From: Syntrophaceae bacterium UBA2192
GTDB lineage: Bacteria > Desulfobacterota > Syntrophia > Syntrophales > UBA2192
Length of the DNA: 10,847 nucleotides
Reading direction: 5' to 3'
Assembly (NCBI GenBank): GCA_002327315.1
Contig: DCVI01000062.1
Coordinates: 1 to 10,847, forward strand
A program made the position numbers and the translations under genes. Shown here one piece after another: positions 1 through 6,098 of the stretch (the stretch's first letter is position 1; the number at the start of each line of letters is the position of its first letter). The notes under the pieces were generated by a model, which searched no databases, was not told where the DNA came from, and saw only the letters and a program-made list of their open reading frames with translations.

Positions 1-67
1 TTTTTCAGGACGGACTAATTAATAGAGCTCCCGCAGTGGAAAAGAGGGGGATTTTCTTCTGATCGGT

Positions 68-99
68 CCTCGATCCTCGTGCCTCGATCCTCGATCCTT
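68..99. repeat. Short tandem repeat of the heptamer CCTCGAT
   Basis: The 12-mer CCTCGATCCTCG occurs at 68-79 and again at 82-93, and a further unit runs on to about 99. The array lies just beyond the 3' end of the lipoprotein gene that stops at 115. The first 114 bases hold nothing else I can name. Low-complexity arrays of this kind occur between genes in many high-G+C genomes, and I infer no function. Confidence 0.6.
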
Positions 100-114
100 C
101 CCCCCTGCGGCGGG

Positions 115-1812
115 CTACCTGTCGATCGTCGCCTCCGTCATGTCCAGCTGGGCTGCGATCTCGACCTTTACGGGAGCAACCTGGATAACGGTGTCCGGTC
201 CCTTCGGGATGAAAGTGAAGATGTGGACGATCCTCAGATCGGCCTGCTCCGCAGAGCCTTCAAATTCCTTGTACCCCCAGCTCCATCGATCGAGCTTGTA
301 TGCGGCAGGGTTTGCCAGCTGCTGCAGGGCTTCGCCGTAGGTCGTCTCGTAGGGCTTGATGCGGGCGATCTTGCGGACCCCCGTCATCTCCCGCCAGATC
401 TTGGCTGCCCGGGCGACCGATCCGTCGTTGTTCATCTGGAGCCGGATCACTCCGCCGTCGCCGAGAACGGGAATGGATTTCCCGTCCAGCTCGACATGGC
501 GCCGGAAGGCGATGAAAACGCTCTTCTGGCGCCGGATCACGTCGAACGTCCTGTTGCTCACGGGCACCGTTTCGAGCATCATGCGGATCCCCTCGGGAGT
601 TGCGGCGGCCTCGGCCAGCCCCCAATCACGCAGGAACCGGGCGGCGCGATCCAGGTACTGATCCTCTTTCAGTGCCCGATCGTCGGGATCGAATTTGATT
701 TCCCCGTTCAGGTACAGCGCCCCGCTGGCAGGGCGGACCCTCACGGAGAGGCCTGAGACATTTTCCAGGTCTGAGGAGACGAGCATGCCGTCCTGCCGCT
801 CGAAAGCGAGTTTCTTCAGCGTTGCCGGAAGCGCCATGGGTTTCAGCCCGAAGATGGGCGCCCAGAGAGGGGAGCCTGTCTCGGCGGGCCTGCCGGGCTG
901 GGGCTTGGAGCTGAAGGGAACGGGGTACTGCGCGTGGTAGTGCGACGTGCCGGACGGATTGGGTGACGTGGAAAGCCTCTCGTCGAAAAGGGGTGTCCGT
1001 CCGACGCTTGCGCCTCCCAGTGTGATGCAGAGGGGAAGTCTGCCCTCATGTCCCAGGCGAAACCCTTCGATGAAGGCATCCGCCGGTGCAAAGCCATTCG
1101 ATGACCGGTCATAGAGGTCCCAGACCCTGCGGGCATCGTCGGGGTGGCAGAAGGCGGCCGTCGAGAAGCCGCAGGCCATCCGGAGACCCGGTGCGAAAAT
1201 GCCGCCCCAGCGCTCGTAGACATTTCTCGTGAGCACCGTGTCCTGCGTGATGTCGGAGCTCTCGGGACAGCCGAAATCCGGAGCGCCCCCAGGGCATTGC
1301 CGCGGCCCGTGGGCGAAGACGTTCGAGGCGCACTGCCAGAAGTACCGCAGGCCGTCGCTGATGCCCTGGCCGTTGCCGAGCCGCATTTTTCCCGGTTCCA
1401 CGACATGCGTCTCCGAGGCGCTCTGGGGGCACTTTCCCGGGTCCCGGCCGTTGGGCATGGCAAGCCATGTCTCCGGCGTGCCGTGGGTTGCGCTGAAAAA
1501 GAGCGTCGCCGTGTCGACGCCGTTGAAGCGATCCGTGTCGTTTCCGGCGGGGTCGAGCCCCCGATCCTGAAAATACGGCTCGGCGTAGCACAGGCCCTCG
1601 TGCATCAGGGTTTTGTTGGAAGCAGGGAAGGGGGCGTGCTTCAAAAACTCCTCGGCCAGGTCCCGCGACCCGCCGGAAGCGCCGGGGGCGGCCTTGACGG
1701 TGAGATTCGAGGAGTCAGGGGGGAGGATCATCTGCCCGGGCTGGCAGGAAGCCAGGACCATCCATCCCAGCAGTGCCATCACCCCGGCGATGATTCGTAT
1801 CTCTTTCGGCAT
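115..1812 (-). CDS. Cysteine-rich lipoprotein, possible caspase/gingipain-like N-terminal domain
   Basis: A 565-residue exported lipoprotein. Residues 1-22 form a lipoprotein signal peptide: K and R near the start, a hydrophobic core, and the lipobox LASC with Cys23 as the lipidated residue. All eight other cysteines (75, 128, 161, 173, 182, 214, 222, 262) lie before residue 263, and none in the last 300 residues, which suggests two domains. In the N-terminal part, FFSATHG (His110-Gly111) follows a hydrophobic strand, then LRYFWQCAS (Cys161) and W202...F..GLRMACGFST. This order resembles the His-Gly and Cys of the caspase/gingipain clan, in particular uncharacterised DUF6345-type proteins; that is a pattern match by eye. 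The C-terminal half (about 330-565) is mixed alpha/beta, with a segment around GDGGVIRLQMNNDGSV reminiscent of PepSY/YycI-like folds. No clear Shine-Dalgarno precedes the ATG, but the gene starts 28 bases after the 58-residue gene, so translation may be coupled. Lipoprotein call sure; protease-like call tentative. Confidence 0.85.
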   Translation of the reverse strand: MPKEIRIIAGVMALLGWMVLASCQPGQMILPPDSSNLTVKAAPGASGGSRDLAEEFLKHAPFPASNKTLMHEGLCYAEPYFQDRGLDPAGNDTDRFNGVDTATLFFSATHGTPETWLAMPNGRDPGKCPQSASETHVVEPGKMRLGNGQGISDGLRYFWQCASNVFAHGPRQCPGGAPDFGCPESSDITQDTVLTRNVYERWGGIFAPGLRMACGFSTAAFCHPDDARRVWDLYDRSSNGFAPADAFIEGFRLGHEGRLPLCITLGGASVGRTPLFDERLSTSPNPSGTSHYHAQYPVPFSSKPQPGRPAETGSPLWAPIFGLKPMALPATLKKLAFERQDGMLVSSDLENVSGLSVRVRPASGALYLNGEIKFDPDDRALKEDQYLDRAARFLRDWGLAEAAATPEGIRMMLETVPVSNRTFDVIRRQKSVFIAFRRHVELDGKSIPVLGDGGVIRLQMNNDGSVARAAKIWREMTGVRKIARIKPYETTYGEALQQLANPAAYKLDRWSWGYKEFEGSAEQADLRIVHIFTFIPKGPDTVIQVAPVKVEIAAQLDMTEATIDR

Positions 1813-1840
1813 GAATCGATACAGGGGACTGGGCCGTCCG

Positions 1841-2017
1841 CTATTTTTTCTTTTCGATGGTTTTTGACTTGATCCTCTTGATCTCTTCCAGCAGCTCCGC
1901 CTTCTTGATGAGGCCTTTTTTGTGCAACAGGTTCACCAGGGCCTCCGAAAGTACGACCTCATAGATCATCATCTCTTTTACGTCTTCGAACTGTTCCGGG
2001 TCCAGCTGCTTGGTCAT
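1841..2017 (-). CDS. Small charged helical protein, 58 residues, function unknown
   Basis: ATG at 2017-2015 is preceded by a good Shine-Dalgarno (AGGAGA, then TCCCC before the ATG), and the frame runs 58 codons to TAG. The product begins MTKQLDPEQFEDVKEMM and continues through ALVNLLHKKGLIKKAELLEE to a lysine-rich tail ending in IEKKK. It has no signal peptide or membrane segment, is dominated by Glu, Lys and Leu, and should be almost entirely helical, probably cytoplasmic. The 'LLHKKGLIKKAELLEEIKRIK' pattern is like the short helical hairpins seen in many small bacterial subunits, which does not identify a family. It ends 28 bases before the large lipoprotein gene and is probably co-transcribed with it. 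The ribosome binding site and codon use make it a credible gene despite its size. Confidence 0.72.
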   Translation of the reverse strand: MTKQLDPEQFEDVKEMMIYEVVLSEALVNLLHKKGLIKKAELLEEIKRIKSKTIEKKK

Positions 2018-2171
2018 GGGGATCTCCTCTGCATTGTCTGTCCGGTCTATCCCGTCATACCGCCTGCGGCGGCAGGAATTGGGAATTGGAAAACTGGGAA
2101 ATTGGGGGTCCCGATTCCTGAAGACTGAATCCCAAATCCCGTCTACACCCTACACCTTGTTCCCTTTCCTT
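2018..2171. repeat. Intergenic spacer with a small hairpin and AATTGGGAATT-type repeats
   Basis: This 154-base spacer between two minus-strand genes contains a perfect small hairpin (CCGCC, loop TGC, GGCGG, 2060-2072) directly after GTCATA. It also holds an imperfect direct repeat in 2074-2107 (GGGAATTGG then GGGAAATTGGG). GTCATACC followed by a hairpin is also how the twin-hairpin repeat at 3731 begins, so this may be a decayed half copy of that element. I see no convincing promoter or terminator here. Confidence 0.45.
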
Positions 2172-3689
2172 TCAAGCAATGAAGAGGTCCTTCGTGGAGA
2201 AGTTCGGGTCGCTCGTCAAGTTCACTCCCAGGCGCCGCAGGCCCGCCTCGTCTCCCGGTGTGGGGATGTGGGTCATGTGCACCTCGCAGCCCTTGAGCTC
2301 CTTGAGCTTCTCCAGGGCCAGCTGGGCCGCCGGGTTGGTCGTCGAACTGATGGCGAGCGCAATGAGGGTCTCCTCGAGATCGAGGCTCACGCTTTTCTCG
2401 TTGAGAATGCCCGTTTTGAGGTTTTTCACGGATTCGGTGATGTACTCGGGAAGCAGCTTGATCATGCCCGGGATTCCGGACAGGTGCTTGATGGCGTGGA
2501 TGACGACGCTCGATGCCGCGTGCATCAGCGGCGAGTTGTTCCCCGTGACGATGGTGCCGTCCTGCAACTCGATGGCCGCCCCGCAGAAGATGCCCTCGTC
2601 GCCCTTGTCCTGCGCCTGCGCCTCGTGGGCCGCCTGGCGGGCCGGCTCGACGACCTTGCGATATTCCGGCACGAGGCTGAAGTCCTTGAGGAGAAGCTCG
2701 ACCCGCTGGACCGTCCCTCGGTCGGCAAAGCCCATGGCGTACTCGCAGCGGTAACGGAAGTAGCGCCGGATGAGCTCCTGCCTGGCGGCCTCGCGGGTCA
2801 CCTCGTCGTCGACGATGGCAAAACCGGCGCGGTTGACGCCCATGTCCGTGGGCGACTTGTAGAAGGACTCGCCCCCCGTGATCCGCTCCATGATGCGCCT
2901 CACCAGCGGGAAGGCGTCCACGTCGCGGTTGTAGTTGACGGAGGTCTTGCCGTAGGCCTCGAGGTGGAAGGGGTCGATGATGTTGAAGTCCCGAATGTCG
3001 GCCGTGGCGGCCTCGTAGGCCACGTTGACGGGGTGCTTGAGCGGGATGTTCCAGATCGGGAAGGTCTCGAACTTGGCGTAGCCCGCGTGGATGCCGCGCC
3101 GGTAGTCGTGGTAGAGCTGCGAGAGGCACGTGGCGAGCTTGCCGCTCCCCGGCCCGGGGCCCGTCACGACGACGAGCGGCTTTTGCGATTCGATGTAGTC
3201 GTTGGCGCCGTATCCCTCGTCGCTCACGATGAGATCCACGTCGGTGGGGTAGCCCTTCGTGTAGCGGTGCGTGAAGACCCGGATGTCGCGCCGCTCGAGC
3301 TTGTTCTTGAACTGCTTTGCCGCGGGCTGGTTTTCGAAGCGCGTGATCGCCACCCCGAGGACGCTGATGCCCCGGTTGCGCAGGTCGTCGATGAGCTTGA
3401 GTGCGTCGGCATCGTAGGTGATGCCGAAGTCCGCGCGGATCTTCTTTCTCTCGATGTCTCCGGCGAAGATGCAGAGCAGCAGATCCACCTTGTCCTTCAG
3501 GTGCTGAAGGAGCCGGAGCTTGACATTGGGGTCGTAGCCGGGCAGCACGCGGGCCGCGTGGTAATCGAAGAGGAGCTTCCCGCCGAACTCGAGATAGAGG
3601 CGGTTGTTGGACTTCCCGACCCGCTCCAGGATCTCCGCCGACTGCTCCTCGATGTATTTCTCGTTGTCGAATCCCACCTTTCCCGTCAT
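2172..3689 (-). CDS. UPF0371 / DUF1846 family protein
   Basis: A 505-residue protein that I recognise as DUF1846 (UPF0371), a family of about 500 residues, so this copy appears full length. Supporting stretches are the N-terminal GFDNEKYIEEQSAEILERV, YLEFGGKLLFDYHAARVLPG (32-51), the glycine-rich GPGPGSGK (177-184) followed by LATCLSQLYHD, and the block FETFPIWNIPLKHPVNVAYE (207-226). GPGPGSGK looks like a phosphate-binding P-loop, but the family's reaction is not established to my knowledge, so I assign none. There is no signal peptide; the protein should be cytoplasmic. ATG at 3689 follows a purine-rich AGGGGGGA at suitable distance. A candidate promoter lies about 180 bases upstream, giving a long leader that would include a twin-hairpin repeat. 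It stands as a single gene, 154 bases before the 58-residue gene. Confidence 0.92.
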   Translation of the reverse strand: MTGKVGFDNEKYIEEQSAEILERVGKSNNRLYLEFGGKLLFDYHAARVLPGYDPNVKLRLLQHLKDKVDLLLCIFAGDIERKKIRADFGITYDADALKLIDDLRNRGISVLGVAITRFENQPAAKQFKNKLERRDIRVFTHRYTKGYPTDVDLIVSDEGYGANDYIESQKPLVVVTGPGPGSGKLATCLSQLYHDYRRGIHAGYAKFETFPIWNIPLKHPVNVAYEAATADIRDFNIIDPFHLEAYGKTSVNYNRDVDAFPLVRRIMERITGGESFYKSPTDMGVNRAGFAIVDDEVTREAARQELIRRYFRYRCEYAMGFADRGTVQRVELLLKDFSLVPEYRKVVEPARQAAHEAQAQDKGDEGIFCGAAIELQDGTIVTGNNSPLMHAASSVVIHAIKHLSGIPGMIKLLPEYITESVKNLKTGILNEKSVSLDLEETLIALAISSTTNPAAQLALEKLKELKGCEVHMTHIPTPGDEAGLRRLGVNLTSDPNFSTKDLFIA

Positions 3690-3730
3690 CGTTCCCCCCT
3701 GGCTATAGTCAACATCGAAAGAAAATTGTC

Positions 3731-3789
3731 ATACCCGTGACAACGGGTATCCAGGAAAATCAGGGCTGGACTCCCGCATTCGCGGGAGT
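3731..3789. repeat. Twin-hairpin dispersed repeat, copy A
   Basis: Two perfect hairpins stand side by side. The first has arms ATACCCGT and ACGGGTAT (3731-3738 and 3743-3750) with loop GACA. The second has arms ACTCCCGC and GCGGGAGT (3770-3777 and 3782-3789) with loop ATTC. The element begins GTC just before the first arm and ends TGACAGAA. A second copy lies at 5977-6032. This is a REP/BIME-like intergenic repeat. It falls between the candidate promoter at 3865-3891 and the start of the UPF0371 gene, so it would be transcribed in that gene's leader. Confidence 0.85.
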
Positions 3790-3864
3790 GACAGAAATAC
3801 ATGTCCGCTTTTCCATTTTATTCATAATAAAAGTTACTAAATTGTAACGCCTACGGGGGAGGAA

Positions 3865-3891
3865 GTTATAAGTTTTCAGTTTTTTTGTAAA
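3865..3891 (-). promoter_or_regulatory. Candidate sigma70-type promoter for the UPF0371 gene
   Basis: Read on the minus strand, TTTACA (3891-3886) and TATAAC (3870-3865) match the -35 and -10 consensus at five of six positions each, with a 15-base spacer, shorter than the usual 17. The predicted leader is roughly 170 bases long and contains the small inverted repeat GTTAC-TAAATT-GTAAC (3833-3848) and twin-hairpin copy A. This is a sequence match only, and the short spacer lowers confidence. Confidence 0.4.
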
Positions 3892-3924
3892 GCCTTTTCA
3901 GAGCGCATTTCATACACCATGAAC

Positions 3925-3955
3925 AAAAAAGGCCGGGCGCGGTGCCCTGCCTTTT
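3925..3955. terminator. Bidirectional Rho-independent terminator
   Basis: An A-run (3925-3930) is followed by GGC-C-GGGC, a GCGGT loop, GCCC-T-GCC and a TTTTT run (3951-3955). The stem has one internal mismatch, and the A and T runs flank it on both sides, so it can terminate transcription in either direction. It lies about 50 bases past the stop of the lipoprotein gene ending at 4008 and should end that minus-strand transcript before the UPF0371 promoter. Confidence 0.82.
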
Positions 3956-4007
3956 TCTGTTCATTCAATCCGATCAACGGCCTGCGATCCGGGCTGCCGG
4001 GCCTGCC

Positions 4008-4544
4008 TCAACGCGAGTCCGGGTCTAATACTCCGCCACCGCCGCTGAACGATCGGCGGTCGGTGTAGATCATCCGGATGCCGACCTTCGGGCCCGCAGC
4101 GGCCATCTCCCAGAGGTCGACCTCCATCTGGAATTCATTTGCCGTGCAGGCAATCACTTTGCCGCCCCGCTGATATTCATGAAAAGTGAGAGGCGTCCCA
4201 ATCCACATGCGCTCCTTCAGGGTAGCATCATGATTGTCCAGGACCTCCCGCAGGCTCATTTTGCCCAGGTTGACAAAGGGGGTGTGCCACATGTCCACGG
4301 TGACATCGTCGCCGAACAGAACGTAGGCGATGCGCTGCTCCGCGAAAGGGCCTTCCGTCAGGAAACGATAGGTGTTCCATTTCCGGCTCCCGGCATCGTC
4401 TGCCAGTGCACGGGCCATGTCGACCTGCTGCCAGTTCATGTGGTTGCCCGCGGCGGCAAAGCATCCCGTGAGCACAAAAGCAGTGAGAGCAACAACGACG
4501 GCACCTGCAGCCATCCGGTTTCTTTCCCTCTTGATTTTTACCAT
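4008..4544 (-). CDS. Small lipoprotein, function unknown
   Basis: 178 residues from ATG at 4544. A strong Shine-Dalgarno (AAGGAG) lies eight or nine bases before this ATG. An in-frame TTG six bases further upstream is too close to that site to be used. Residues 1-27 are a lipoprotein signal peptide: basic MVKIKRERNR, a hydrophobic stretch, then the lipobox LTGC with Cys28. The mature part is about 150 residues and soluble, with the segments RKWNTYRFLTEGPF, IAYVLFGDDVTVDMWHTPF and a final SFSGGGGVLDPDSR. I do not recognise a family. It follows the repeat-containing secreted protein by 76 bases and may share its transcript, which would end at the hairpin at 3925-3955. Both are exported proteins next to a membrane peptidase gene, but no direct link is visible. 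Confidence 0.8.
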   Translation of the reverse strand: MVKIKRERNRMAAGAVVVALTAFVLTGCFAAAGNHMNWQQVDMARALADDAGSRKWNTYRFLTEGPFAEQRIAYVLFGDDVTVDMWHTPFVNLGKMSLREVLDNHDATLKERMWIGTPLTFHEYQRGGKVIACTANEFQMEVDLWEMAAAGPKVGIRMIYTDRRSFSGGGGVLDPDSR

Positions 4545-4620
4545 GGCCAAATCTCCTTCCTGCTCAAAGACATTTTGCTTCAGGCCACTGCGGCATGGCC
4601 GGAGTCACGGGGCCTTTTAT

Positions 4621-4998
4621 TCATTTGGAGCCGCCGGGCGCGTTGCCGGGAAAGTACTCTCCCGTGCGGGGGTTAAAATAACCGCTGCCGCTGGGCGGGT
4701 AGAATTCCCCCGTCCTGGGATTGATGACCCCTTCGCCGTGGGCGGGGTAGAATTCACCGGTCTTCGGATTCAGGGCGCCCCGATGCCCCGGGAGAATCGG
4801 GGCCGGAGCCGGAGTCGGCTGCGCCGGCATCGGTTTGTACGGAGGCGGGGCCGGGATTTTCTGAAGAGTCCCCGGCGGGCTCAGCTGGTAAAGCTCTCCG
4901 CTCCGGGGTGCGCCCGCATCGGCGCCCAGGGCATTGCCCGCCAGGGGAAGCAGGCAGAGAATGACCAGCAGGATTCTGATGCCGCTGTTACAACTCAT
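4621..4998 (-). CDS. Small secreted protein with three 16-residue NPxTGEFYP repeats
   Basis: 125 residues. Residues 1-25 form a Sec signal peptide (hydrophobic IRILLVILCLLPLAG, likely cleavage after ALG or ALGA). Next come a Pro-rich linker (about 48-70, with PAPPPYKPMPAQPTPAPAP) and three tandem repeats starting at Asn77, Asn93 and Asn109. The repeats read NPKTGEFYPAHGEGVI, NPRTGEFYPPSGSGYF and NPRTGEYFPGNAPGG. The period is exactly 16 residues (48 bases). There is no lipobox and no second membrane segment, so a periplasmic or surface location is likely. The Pro-rich stalk followed by short aromatic-Gly repeats suggests a binding or wall-associated role, which is inference only. I know of no named family. 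The ribosome binding site before ATG 4998 is weak (GGGACGG). The 194-base spacer upstream, to the peptidase stop, shows no clear promoter. Confidence 0.78.
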   Translation of the reverse strand: MSCNSGIRILLVILCLLPLAGNALGADAGAPRSGELYQLSPPGTLQKIPAPPPYKPMPAQPTPAPAPILPGHRGALNPKTGEFYPAHGEGVINPRTGEFYPPSGSGYFNPRTGEYFPGNAPGGSK

Positions 4999-5192
4999 GG
5001 GACCGTCCCGTCACGAGATCCTATGTTGTTATGTTACCACATTTCATTCCGGAGTTCTGCAACGGATGCTGACGCCGATCAGGGGCCCGACACCGAAAGT
5101 GACCGGGACCGAGCTGACACTGTAATTGTCACGGAAAAAACCGCCGAGATCAACGGGAAAAAAGAGTAAGCATCTTTTGCGGAGGGGGGTGT

Positions 5193-5828
5193 TCAGGGCA
5201 GCAGGAAGCGGATCAGCGCCAGGATGCACCAGCGGGAAAAATCAATCAGGGGGTCCAGGGCGCCAAGATACAGCAGGCCGATGATGATAAAAAAACCGTA
5301 GGGTTCGAGGCGAAGGAGTAAATACTGAAACTTCGTGGACGCAAACCCCATGAAAATTTTCGAGCCGTCGAGAGGCGGGATCGGGATCAGGTTGAATGCC
5401 GCCAGCATGATGTTGATCTGCGCCGAGTAATAGAGTACCGGGGCAAGGATCCCCGAAGGGGAGGGCGACAGGAGATGATTCAGAAGAAAGGCCGTGAAGG
5501 CCAGAAGCATGTTCGCGACAATCCCTGCCGACGAAACGAAGATCAGCCCCTTGCGCAGGTCGCGCAGGTTTTCGAAGTTCACCGGAACCGGCTTTGCCCA
5601 GCCGAACCCGAAAAGGAAGAGCATGAGCGTGCCGACGGGATCGAGATGCCGGAGCGGATTGAGGCTGAGCCTTCCCTGCAATCTGGCCGTCTGGTCACCC
5701 ATCCGCCAGGCCACCCAGCCGTGGGCCAGCTCATGGAGGATGATGGAATACAGAAGCGGCACGGCGACAAGGACAAAGGTCAGGGGATCCTTGAGCAGAA
5801 GATTGAGCAGGCCCATGGGCGGATTCAT
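5193..5828 (-). CDS. Site-2-protease-like M50 family intramembrane metallopeptidase
   Basis: 211 residues with several membrane segments. The first long hydrophobic segment carries the zinc-binding motif HELAH (His32, Glu33, His36) as ILHELAHGWVAWRMGD. The second zinc-site motif, NLIPIPPLDGSKI (146-158), supplies the third ligand Asp154. Between them are LSLNPLRHLDPVGTL and further hydrophobic stretches (about 95-120 and 132-150), with a last one near 173-190. This is the compact S2P/Rip-type layout without PDZ or CBS domains, typical of the roughly 200-residue members. They cleave membrane-embedded substrates; the substrate here is unknown. The start is uncertain: AAGGAA lies almost against the ATG at 5828 and about 13 bases from the in-frame ATG at codon 5. 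No usual partner such as a chromosome-segregation or tRNA synthetase gene is next to it. It is probably transcribed alone. Confidence 0.93.
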   Translation of the reverse strand: MNPPMGLLNLLLKDPLTFVLVAVPLLYSIILHELAHGWVAWRMGDQTARLQGRLSLNPLRHLDPVGTLMLFLFGFGWAKPVPVNFENLRDLRKGLIFVSSAGIVANMLLAFTAFLLNHLLSPSPSGILAPVLYYSAQINIMLAAFNLIPIPPLDGSKIFMGFASTKFQYLLLRLEPYGFFIIIGLLYLGALDPLIDFSRWCILALIRFLLP

Positions 5829-5976
5829 TTCCTTCCGGTTCGTTTCTTTCCTGCTCCGGCTTGTTTCATTTTACGCAGGCACTGTCAAGGCGGAGTTGGG
5901 CGGCGATGCGACAACAGGATTGCGCGGCAGGATGAACTGCCCCGTGGCAGGCTGCGGGGTATCAAGCAGGAATGCC

Positions 5977-6032
5977 ATGCCCATGGAAACGGGCATCCAT
6001 CATTTTCCCTGGATTCCCGCTTCCGCGGGAAT
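5977..6032. repeat. Twin-hairpin dispersed repeat, copy B
   Basis: Two adjacent hairpins occur in the same order and orientation as copy A. The first has arms ATGCCCAT and ACGGGCAT (5977-5984 and 5989-5996) with loop GGAA and one mismatch. The second has perfect arms ATTCCCGC and GCGGGAAT (6013-6020 and 6025-6032) with loop TTCC. The element continues as GACGGAA. It lies in the 270-base spacer between the radical SAM stop and the peptidase start. I see no clear promoter in that spacer. A further small inverted repeat (CTGCC..GGCAG) precedes it near 5938-5950. Confidence 0.85.
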
Positions 6033-6098
6033 GACGGAATCGAAGCGAGCTTCCGGAAATGAACCTGTGGAGATCAAAACGAGCCCGTCGCGCGCCGC

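Noticed and set aside
2010..3740. 576-codon open frame on the plus strand
   Set aside because: It is the antisense of the UPF0371 gene, whose family is recognisable on the minus strand. Its composition (long runs of Val, Glu, Arg, Leu, Asp) is typical of a high-G+C shadow frame.
4542..4550. TTG start two codons upstream of ATG 4544 for the small lipoprotein
   Set aside because: The Shine-Dalgarno would be only about two bases from TTG but is well spaced for the ATG.
4372..5169. 265-codon open frame on the plus strand
   Set aside because: It overlaps two exported-protein genes with clear signal peptides on the minus strand, and its own product is Arg/Ala-rich with no domain.
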